A stretch of 64,000 bases of DNA from Neofusicoccum parvum (lineage: Eukaryota; Ascomycota; Dothideomycetes; Botryosphaeriales; Botryosphaeriaceae): NCBI GenBank assembly GCA_020912385.1, contig CP087210.1, positions 620,001-684,000 of the forward strand, given 5' to 3'. How positions within the stretch are numbered: the first letter of the stretch is position 1; each line of letters starts with the position of its first letter. Below, in pieces: positions 1 to 8,873 of this stretch. The notes beneath the pieces were generated by a model. It was not told the DNA's origin. It did no database searches and was given only the letters and a program-made list of their open reading frames with translations. The position numbers and the translations under genes are program-made.

Positions 1-27
1 CAACAATGAGCTTGACACCCTACTTAC

Positions 28-1025
28 CTCAAAGTATAGTCCGGCTGTGCGCTTGTCAGGTTGGTTTCAAGGAGGTCGGCGAGAGACTCGTTGTAGTACT
101 CGTAGGTGTATCCGTTGTCTTGCGCATCCCGTGGAATTCTCTCGCCGAAGTAGTATCTCGTATACTTCCTACCGTTCAGAGCTGTGTAGGGGCGACTGTA
201 TCCTTGAGTATTCAACGGAGCGCATTGTACCCGTTGCCGATATTGGTATCTCTCTCCCAGGGGTGTGTTGAGCCCAAAGTCGTAATGAGAATCAAGAAAG
301 CCGGTGTCCAGGACCAGGTTCGACGAGTTACTCCGGCAGATGTTGCCTCCGAACGGACAGCTTGCGTTTCCTTGAAAAGAGCTTTGAAGACTCTTCTTGG
401 CAAACTGCGAACACCCGAGGACCAACGACGTGTTCGTGCGGTAGCACCGCTGGGCATAGTTGGCGTAGGAAACAGCATCTTGCTGCAGGTAAGGCTCAAA
501 TGTTTGCGCCGCCAGTGATTCCGGGTCGTTGAAGACGGTGCTGGTGTAGCCACAATTCGGGCTCCAGACCAGCACCTCGTTACTCATGGCCGTGGAGATC
601 TTGGAAGAGAAGACACTGGCAAACGCGAATGCGACGATGCAGAGGGCTGCAAAGAGCATGACGGGGAGGGTACGGCAGAAAGAAAGTCTAGTGTTCCGGC
701 GCCACGCCCACCCCGTCTGCAGAAGGCTGGTGAGTCCGCTTCCTGCGCTGGCCGAGTTCCTGAGGATTGCCTGGCGCTGGTGGTAGAGGCCGTCGCTGGG
801 TTTGTCCGTGGAGTACATCCGGTGGAACATGAGGCAGCATATCCTCCAGAAACTCGTTGCAACCCAGGTGACAAAAAGGGCCATCCCCGCAATAAGGAGG
901 CCTCCATTTTGGCGATCCAGCGTAAGTGTAGCTCCAAGTATTTGCCCCTGAGACCAGTTGGTCCAGGCACCTAAGTGGATGCCGGAGGGACTCGAGCCAT
1001 CTCTGATAAGTGGCGCGTCGTCCAT
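28..1025 (-). CDS. conserved fungal membrane protein, 3' part outside window
   Basis: This is the first exon of a gene that runs off the left edge. Translation starts at the ATG at 1025; a longer reading to 1100 would need GTG. The exon ends at 28, followed on the minus strand by a good GTAAGT donor, so the rest of the protein lies outside the window. About 333 residues are visible. Two hydrophobic segments can be seen, near residues 41-65 and 120-147, followed by a long Cys-rich, N-glycosylation-rich region (several NxS/T sites) that probably faces outside the cell. The layout and wording match a family of uncharacterised Pezizomycotina membrane proteins that I recognise only as hypothetical. 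No catalytic motif is visible and I assign no function. Confidence 0.7.
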
Positions 1026-1942
1026 GTTGGTTCGGAGAGCCAAGCTATTGACCTTGGACGTCAAGTAGCCCGCACAGAATTCGAAAAGCACATGGTGCAC
1101 CTGAAGTCAAATGTATACATTTTGGAAGGGGCGTGGCATTTTCCGCTGGCGCAGATTCCATCGGTAAGGCTGGTAGTGATCCGCAAGGTGCGCGGATTGT
1201 GTAATAACAGCTGGATGCCTCACTCCAATCACACCGTAGTCCCATTGCCAGGAAGAATTTGGGTAGTCGCGATAGTTTTATCCCTTGACACAGAAATGTG
1301 CGGCGTTGCAGTGAAAGATGGGCGACACATCAATTGCTGTTGAAAACAAGAAAGCGTATGCGGCAGCTTCAGGAACCGCGGTAGCCATGAAACATTTGGA
1401 CGATACAGCCAGCATTTGAGAAGGACATACCTGGAGATTAAAGTGAAACACACCCGCAAGGGATTGGTCGTGTGTAAACATGCACTCGAGTAGCAGGGGA
1501 AAGGCTTTGGAGGAATGATATCATCACAGCTGAAAAACTTCATATTGCAGGACTGGGTTTCAGATCTGGCGCGACAGTGCTGGCGGCGTTTGCCGGCAAC
1601 GACAGGGGGGAGTGAGAGTGAAACGAGGAAGTAAGGAGAGCACGGTATGTCAAAAGGGCGGCAAATCTTCCCAAAAGCGGTAATCCCGAGGTAGAAATCT
1701 TCCGAGCTCCTTTAGGAAAGGTCTTGTGCTCTGAAATGCTGCTATGCTCACACAAGTTTGAATGTCTGTAGAATCTGTTCGCGAAATGTCATAAGTACTG
1801 AGTGACTTCTACCGCTATTCCTTGCTGTCTTCAGTACAATTATGTATTGCATGTCCATTGCCTCCCGAAAGTGTTTACTCGCTAAATTACCCAAGCAACC
1901 CGTCTCTGCTTCCGCCCGCCAAGTGCCAGCACTCCGTCGGCT
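1026..1942. other. intergenic, no gene seen
   Basis: This is the upstream region of the truncated membrane protein gene and the downstream region of the secreted-protein gene. Short open frames occur on both strands, but none has a recognisable motif or plausible splice partners. Confidence 0.5.
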
Positions 1943-2533
1943 CTAGTACTTGTAGCACTGGCCATTATTCCAGATCGTCGAGGCGCCGCAGGTAGCCTTC
2001 TTGATGGCTGTAGTGACGCACTGAGTCTCGTCGTCCGAAGTCTCCCACGGCCAGTCCCAGTGGAAGTTCATATCGATGCCGTGGGCCCGGGCAATCTCGC
2101 CGGTCTCGGGGTTCCGGATCTCCTTCCACTCCCAGTCCTTGTTGCAGCCGCTGATCTCCACTCTTCTACCACACTCTCCCTGAATGTTGTCCTATGGTCT
2201 GTTAGCGTGCGTTGCTTTGCGTCAAGTTCTCTCTGGAAAGCCTACCCGGATGCCTTCACACCAACCGTCCGAGTCCTGACCGGTAGGAGTAATTTGGATG
2301 ACGTAGTTGAGGAAGTTTTGTCCGTTTGACCACTTGTAGTAGCAGTCGATATTGCCAACGAAGTATTGTGCCCATTGACAATCTTCAGGAAGGACCTCGA
2401 AACGCTTCTCGATGCTGGTTTCAGTGACATTGGCAGAATCATCGGGTTCGCCTAGGGGGAAAGCGGAAATAGATGGGACAAGTGCTCCAATTGCGAGAGC
2501 AAAGGAAGCGATGGAGGCGTATTGGAAATGCAT
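1943..2533 (-). CDS. small secreted cysteine-rich protein
   Basis: The gene has two exons, 2533-2246 and 2191-1943, joined in phase 0 across a 54-nt intron (GTAGGC donor, TAG acceptor, a CTAAC just upstream). The product is about 178 residues. A signal peptide is clear: basic-neutral start, hydrophobic core at residues 7-22, likely cleavage near the Ala-Phe at 24-25. The mature part has eight cysteines, two of them contributed by residues around the splice junction, and is rich in Trp and acidic residues. Small size, secretion signal and an even number of cysteines fit a disulfide-bonded apoplastic protein or candidate effector, but I recognise no named family. It diverges from another secreted-protein gene starting at 3364. 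Confidence 0.72.
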
Positions 2534-2876
2534 GGTGATTTCGAAGTAAAAGTTAATGTGGAGAAGGTTGGAGTGAGGTTGGTTGACTTGAGTGGTTGAG
2601 TTGAATGTTTAATGATGCTGATGATGATGCTTCAGAGACTGTCCGAGGTACAATGTCTTTTATATTCCATTTCTAAGGGACTTCCAAGCTCGATTTGACC
2701 GAATTGACGTCGCGATGGCCCCGGTGGCGAACAGATCCAAGGCTTGGGGGTGGCGTCCAACTCTTCGTGTACTATTTCAGTCTGCAACATCTTGGAATGA
2801 CTTCATTCTGGATCTGTATCTTGAAGATCTCGGGGAATAAGTTATTTACTTGGGGCTGTGAAATTGTGTTAGTGTA

Positions 2877-2982
2877 CCCTGGCGGCTCGTGCGTGTGCCT
2901 GATCGACACACAGCCGGCCCCCACCAGCTATTTATGGTGAGGCTCTGTCGGGTGGGGGCCGGCTTGGCAAATGCTGCCAGGG
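2877..2982. repeat. inverted repeat / potential hairpin between two secreted-protein genes
   Basis: Two perfect 14-bp arms, 2912-2925 (AGCCGGCCCCCACC) and 2951-2964 (its reverse complement), are separated by 25 nt. A second 7-bp pair, 2877-2883 (CCCTGGC) and 2976-2982 (GCCAGGG), brackets them. The block lies within the 830-bp divergent intergenic region. It could be a MITE-like remnant or a dyad binding site; no clear target-site duplication is visible. Confidence 0.7.
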
Positions 2983-3363
2983 CTTTATTCACCTACCCCG
3001 CGACCCGCCAAGCGACTGGACAATATCCTACTGCGCTTGATTGGCCTTCGAAGAACCGTCCCTAATGCAAAAACATCCTCGCCACAGCGATCCCAACACC
3101 AACTACAAGCCTCCGTGGATCTTTGGCCCACTTCCCTAGTTGGGAATGACGATGAACAACTCCTTCTGGAGAGATCTCAAAGGAACCTCGATTTAGATAT
3201 TTGTTAAATCGACCCCAGCCTTTACTTGGCGAAGCCTTTATAATGGACATTGCTGCTGTCCGAAAGTGAAACTTGCTCATCATCACCATCATCGCTTTGC
3301 CTTCAACACTCTACAATCAAATCCACATATTCTAAAGATACCATTTCATTAAATCTAGCCAAC

Positions 3364-4160
3364 ATGAAGTTCTTCGCTGCTATTACCGTAAGTTACCTTC
3401 TGCAGAATCCTCTCCCTACTCTAACCAATCATCCAAGACCGCCATGGCGTTCGCCACGGCCATTGCCGCACCGTTGACCGTCGACACCACACCCACAACA
3501 TCTCTCGAGCAGCGCGAAATCAATCCCAACCAGGGAATCACCGTCTTCCACTCCAAGTCGAAGTTCCTTGGGCGCACTGAAGGGAAATTCCGAATCATGG
3601 GTTTCCTCCGGGTCACCGGCGCGATGTTCGAAATCCTGAAGGAGAGGATGGGAGAAGAGGGCGCAGCAGATTCCGCCGAACGCGCCTCTGTCATATCTAC
3701 AGCCTACTTTGCCCACTTCAGATCATGGCTTGGTCGGAATCTGGCGGGCAGCGACCTCGCGTCACTCCGCACCCTCTTCAACAGAGGCACCACCGGTGGC
3801 GCCGAAGACGTCGCGTGGGAGGGTACGATCGGTGTTCAATTCAATGTACGTGTCGGGGAACAAACGATCGCTTGGAAACCATTTTTTACTAACGCATCCA
3901 TACAGGAAGTCATGAACGACGACATCTACAACCGTCTTCTCGCGCTTCTCCAGTCCTACTTGTCCCCGGCTGGCAGCGACCCTGTTCCGGTGACTTTCCA
4001 GGCTGTCGATGACGCATTTGCGATTGGCAGCCCCAGCCAGTACCAGATGCCGGCCATTAAGGCCAGAGCTGCAGGCACTTGCTCCGACACCATGGATCTC
4101 ACCGACCTCTTTGTGAATCAGACACCCGCCCTTCCGGATCTTCTGGGATCCGGTTGTTAG
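3364..4160 (+). CDS. secreted protein of unknown function
   Basis: The gene has three exons: 3364-3387, 3438-3845 and 3906-4160. The 8-codon first exon is joined over a 50-nt intron (GTAAGT, CTAAC, AAG). The second intron of 60 nt (GTACGT, CTAAC, CAG) is a multiple of three without a stop, so it hides inside a longer open frame. The product is 228 residues. Residues 1-20 form a signal peptide rich in Ala, Phe and Ile. The mature protein is predicted largely helical, has only two cysteines, near the C-terminus, and ends in LLGSGC. No family is recognised. The gene is convergent with the carboxyltransferase gene and divergent from the other small secreted-protein gene. Confidence 0.72.
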
Positions 4161-4398
4161 AGAAGGAAAACGGTCCACGCGCAGGAGAGGCTTGAGGGAT
4201 TGATGCTGCAGTATGTTTGCTAAGAGAGAAGACATTTTTTGGGGCAGGAGAGAGCCAGGAAAAGGTCAAGATAGATCGGGAGAAAGAATTTTGTCAAGTT
4301 GTTTGATTAATTTTTGAAAGCATAGTAGTGTCAGTGGTGACCGTTTATGAATCAAGTCTGAGTGTGCTTGTCTCTCGCATCACCATAAATACAGCCGA

Positions 4399-6303
4399 TC
4401 AGACGAACGTCGGCGTTAGAGTCCCTGCAGCCCTCTGCTGTACTCTCAGCGGCAGCAACACCTCATACATATGCTTCACCCACTCCGCCAGCACCGGCCG
4501 CGTGACTGCTGGATCGATGATCTCCTCTATCCCAAAGGCATTCGCAGTCCGGACTGGATTCATCAAGCGTCTATACTCCAGTTCCAACTCCTTGTACCTC
4601 TCTTTCATCTTCTCCGCTCCCTCTTTTCGCTCGATCTCCTTTAGCTCGTGCGCGTGACCCACCTCAATACCACCATCGAGGGGCAGACTGCCCCACTCAC
4701 CGCTGGGCCAGGCAACACGCATGTGAGGGTCACGCGAGTCAACCATGATACCGCCGGCGACGCCGTAGACGCGGCGCACGATGACAGAGAAGATGGGTAT
4801 GGTGGTGCTGTAGTAAGTTGTTGCGAGCGTCACGCCGTGCCGCATCGTCGCGGTGCGCTCCGCTACTGTACCGACGGCGTAGCCGGGGATGTCGACGAAT
4901 TGAACCATGGGGATGTTGAAGATGTCGAGGAACTTGAGGTGGCGGGTGATCTTCTGAGATCCGAGGGCGTCGAGGGCACCAGCATTTACTGTGTGTGCAT
5001 CAGCCGTTGTGTCCGACTTTCAACTTCTTAGGAATGATCTGACAAACCTTCGCAGTTCAATGACACGATACCGACAGAACGCCCGCCTATCCGGGCAAGT
5101 CCAACAATCGCAGTAGTTCCCCAGAGGGCGCCGATCTCAAACCAGCTGCCTTGGTCAACTACGGAGGTGATGATCTTCCTTGGATTATACATCCTTTCTC
5201 TCTTTCGAGGGATCAGCGTTCGCAGCTCTGGAGAAGTGCGATCAACTGGGTCCTCGTTTGGGAGCACCGGCGGCATCTCCGTCCCCGAATTCGGCAAGAA
5301 GCTCAGCACCGTCCTTAGCTGCTCGAAGCACTCGGCCTCGTTCTTCGCCAAGTTATCAATCGTCCCATTCGTACAATGCATCGCGGGCCCGCCCAAATCC
5401 CTGAAGCTCAACCCCTCCTCAAACGTCGCACCTGTTCCCACCCGTCAGCAAACGCGCAGAAACCACCACCACCCACCACACCATAGACTCACCGGCAACA
5501 ACCTTCGGCCCCGCATTAAACAACGCGCCCACATCCCCAGCCATGACCGAAAAATGGCACGCCGTCACCCTCGCGGCCCCCAACCCAATCGCCGGCCCCA
5601 GCACCGCGCCCAGATTCGGAATCCCCGCATTCAACTGCCTCACCACCTCGGCGAAGCCCGGCATCGGGGGGACGTAGCTCCAGCCCTCAGCCCTGATGGT
5701 GGTCACGCTGCCGCCGCCGCTCGACCCGTCGACCAGCTTGACGATGGGCAGGCGCAGGGCCAGGGCCAGGCGCTCCATGTAGACGGTCTTTGCGGCGAGC
5801 GCGCCGTCGGCATGGCCGGCGCGCAGCGCGAAGTCGTCGGCCGTGAACAGCACGCGCCGCCCGCGCAGCGCCCCCGCGCCCTGCACGTTGTTGGACGGCG
5901 TAAAGGCCGTGGCCGCCTCGCGCTGCCGGTTGCTCGCGTCGGGCGTCCAGGTGACCGTGCCTGACGCGCTGCCCACCTCGCGGAAGCTGTCGGCGTCGAA
6001 GAGCTGCGCGACGCGCTCACGCACCCAGAGCTTGCCGGAGGCTTTTTGGCGGGCGTAGCCCCGGTGCGAGGGGGAGGGCGTGGTGGCGAGGGTGTGCAGG
6101 GTCGAGAGCTGGCCGAGGATGTCGGAGTAGTCGGCGGGGAGGTCGTCGGCGGGGTTGGTGCTGCGGCGGCGGCGGCGCGGCTTCGAGGTGTTGGCGGTGG
6201 GGGGTGCGGAGAGGTGGTTGGAGACTTGGGCGAGGCGGGAGGCGGCATTGGTGGATGGCGCTTTGCCGTCGGGGCTGTTGTTGTTGTCGTTGTTGTCTGG
6301 CAT
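4399..6303 (-). CDS. acyl-CoA carboxylase carboxyltransferase (beta) subunit, predicted peroxisomal
   Basis: Three exons, 6303-5493, 5431-5048 and 4988-4399, give 594 residues, close to the usual length of MCC/PCC beta subunits. Introns have GTGAGT and GTTTGT donors and CAG acceptors in matching phases. The protein has the two crotonase-like halves of biotin-dependent carboxyltransferases: an N-half with DGSSGGGS and an LGGP segment, and a C-half with a VDIPGYAVGT segment for acyl-CoA and carboxybiotin binding. The family transfers CO2 from carboxybiotin to an acyl-CoA; the substrate (methylcrotonyl, propionyl, geranyl or other) cannot be told from the sequence. Residues 23-31 read RLAQVSNHL, a full match to the PTS2 peroxisomal signal, and there is no obvious mitochondrial presequence. 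An Arg-rich stretch follows at about residues 43-47. The gene is head-to-head with the biotin subunit gene, which strongly suggests one complex. Confidence 0.9.
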
Positions 6304-6624
6304 TGTGGCGGAGGGAATTGTCGAGGAGGGTAGAGCTCCAGGGGGAGCGGCGGCGGCTGCGGACTACATGGCAGACGCTGGGTGAGGTGGGTTGGGGACG
6401 GGAGGAGCTTGGTGGAGCTTGATTTGCCTCGGTCCCGTCCCTACCCCACGTTGGCCGCTGCCGATCACTCGAGCCAGCACTTCGTTCCTCGGCCGGACCC
6501 ATCACCACTCACTCCATCAATTGTAGAAGAAGGCGCCGTGAGGACTGCAATTGTTCACCTATTCTGCGCTCCAAGTCCTTTCTACGTCGCCACCTCACCA
6601 CCACACTTCAGCTGCCTGCCCAAA
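6304..6624. promoter_or_regulatory. bidirectional promoter of the acyl-CoA carboxylase pair with two CCTCGG boxes
   Basis: The 321 bp between the two divergent start codons must carry both 5' leaders and promoters. CCTCGG occurs at 6427-6432 and again exactly 60 bp later at 6487-6492. CCTCGG is the core site known for the fungal fatty-acid regulators FarA/FarB (CTF1-type). That these copies act this way is inference. Confidence 0.6.
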
Positions 6625-8873
6625 ATGGCAAGACCACCACCTCGCCCCATTAAACGCCTGCTGGTTTGCAACCGGTACGTCCTAATAACCGCTGCCTCAA
6701 TTTTTTGTCCTCAGTCTGAGTTTTCCCTGTAGCGGCGAAATAGCCACCCGCGTCATCTCCGCCGCGAACGAGCTCGACATCCCCACATACGCCGTTTACA
6801 CCTCTACCGACACCTCTCACGTGCTCTACGCCACGCACGCCATTGAGCTCCCGTCTCCCGCATCGTATCTTGACATCCCCCATTTGATCAGCCTCATCAA
6901 ATCCCACGGCATTGACGCCGTGCATCCGGGCTACGGCTTCCTCTCCGAGTCCGCTGAGTTCTCTCGACGAGTGTGGGAAGAAGCCGGCGCCGTGGTGGTG
7001 GGGCCGGGGTGGGAGATTCTCGAGAAGACAGGCGACAAGCTGAGGGCGAGGGCATTAGCTGAAGAATGTGCGTTGCCGCTTGCCCCTCCTCCTTCCCGAT
7101 TTCTAAACTTCGTCCTGCCTTTCTGTTTCCCCTTGTCTCTGTTTAGTAAACAACTAACCAAATTCCCAGGTTCCGTCCCTGTCACCCCGGCCCTCCGAAC
7201 CCCGACTAATGACATCTCCACCATCCGCGCCTTCGCCGACCGCATCGGCTACCCCGTCATGATCAAAGCCGTCGATGGCGGCGGCGGGCGTGGGATCCGT
7301 CTCGTGCAGCACGCCTCCGAGCTCGAGAGCCTTGCTACGCGCGCCATCGAGGAGTCTCCCTCGCGGCTGGTCTACGCCGAGAAAGCAGCCGTGGACGGGT
7401 TCCGGCACATCGAGGTGCAGATCGTCGGGGATGGTGAGGGAGGGGTGAGGCATCTGTGGGAGAGGGAGTGCAGTATCCAGCGGAGGTGGCAGAAGGTCAT
7501 CGAGGTGGCGCCGAGCACGATTCGGGACAGGGGGCTGGTTGAGAAGGTGATTGAAGCGGCAGTGCGGATGGCCGAGAAGGTAAACGCCCTCCCCAACACC
7601 TTGATCCGACAACACGGTCTTGAAGCTCCCGGTCGACAAACCCCTGAGCACTAACCCCGCCCACCAGGTCAACTACTTCTCCCTCGGCACCTTCGAATTC
7701 CTCGTCTCCCCGCGCACCTCGCACTTCTACTTCCTCGAAATCAACCCGCGCCTCCAAGTCGAGCACACCATCACCGAATCCCTCACCTCCACCGACCTCG
7801 TCCAAACCCAACTCCTCCTCTCCACCGGCCACCCCCTCTCCTCCCTCCCCCTCCCTCCGCCCACCGCCCCCCTCCCCCCCCTCCACTCCATCCAACTCCG
7901 CCTCACCGCCGAGTCCCCCGCCGCCTCCTGGACCCTCACCACCGGCGCCCTCACCCTCCACCTCCCCACCCCCAACGGCCCCGGCCTCCGCATCGACACC
8001 CACGCCCCCACCACCGTGTCCACCGACTTCGACGCCCTCCTCGCCAAGCTCGTCGCCACCGCCCCCTCCTGGCCCGCCGCCGTCCGCAAGGCCCGCCGCG
8101 CCCTGGCGGAAACGGCTGTGGTGAGCCCGACCGTCAAAACCAACCTCGCCGTCCTGCGCGCCGTCGTCGCACACCCCGACTTCGCCGCCGGCGCCTGCGA
8201 CACCCGCTGGCTGGAGGGCGCGGCCGGGCAGGGGCTCGTCGCGCAGGGCGACGCGATCGGGCGGGCGCTGGCGGCGCGCGCGACGGCGGGGGTAGCGGGC
8301 GGCGGCGGCGGCGGCGGCGCTGCGGACGCGGGTGTCGTGGGCGGCGCGGCCGGCGCGCTGTTCCGGCGGGGCGACGCGTGGGCGGTGGCGCTGGAGGAGC
8401 GGGGAGGAGGGGAGAAGGCGCCGGCGAGGACGCATCACCTCGAGCTGGAGCGCGTGCTGCGCAACGACTTCCCCGCCGAGCTGGCGGCTGAGGTGGTGTG
8501 GGCGAGCGGCGCGGCCGAAGAGGGCGTGGCGCCGCGGAGGACGCCGTTTGTGCTGCGTGTGAAGGCGACGGCGGCGTCGTCGGGCGCGGCGTTGTCGGCG
8601 CGGAGGAGGGGCGATCCGGGTGATCCGACGCATGTGTGCATTCCGTTTGCTGGGAAGGTGGTGGAGGTGCTGGTGGAGGAGGGGGATGAGGTGAGGGAGG
8701 GGGATGTGCTGTGCGTGGTGCAGCAGATGAAGATGGAGTTGGAGGTGCGGAGCGCGAGGGCTGGGAGGGTGGTTTGGGCGTTTGAAGGGGAGGAGGGGGA
8801 GGAGGTTGCGGAGGGGACGCTGGCGTGCGTGTTGGAGCTGGAGGGTGTGGGGACGGAGAAGGCGAGGTTGTAG
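6625..8873 (+). CDS. acyl-CoA carboxylase biotin carboxylase/BCCP (alpha) subunit, predicted peroxisomal
   Basis: Four exons, 6625-6674, 6733-7067, 7170-7579 and 7668-8873, encode 666 residues. The N-terminal biotin carboxylase part begins almost at residue 1 (RLLVCNRGEIATR) and has the HPGYGFLSE segment, the ATP-grasp loop DGGGGRGIR, the ECSIQRR segment and the NPRLQVEHT active-site block. A Gly/Ala-rich linker follows, then a biotinyl domain whose lysine is about K620 in QQMKM. The usual residue before MKM is Ala or Val, so Gln is unusual. The enzyme carboxylates its own biotin with ATP and bicarbonate. The last three residues are ARL, fitting the PTS1 consensus, and no mitochondrial presequence precedes the biotin carboxylase fold. 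GC content of exon 4 is very high. It is divergent from, and presumably co-regulated with, the carboxyltransferase gene. Confidence 0.92.

Noticed and set aside
3846..3905. In-frame 20-codon segment of the second secreted protein
   Set aside because: It has a GTACGT donor, CTAAC branch site and CAG acceptor, so it is better read as a 60-nt intron than as coding sequence.
7497..8633. 378-codon minus-strand open frame
   Set aside because: It lies opposite exons 3 and 4 of the biotin subunit and is low-complexity Gly/Arg/Glu.
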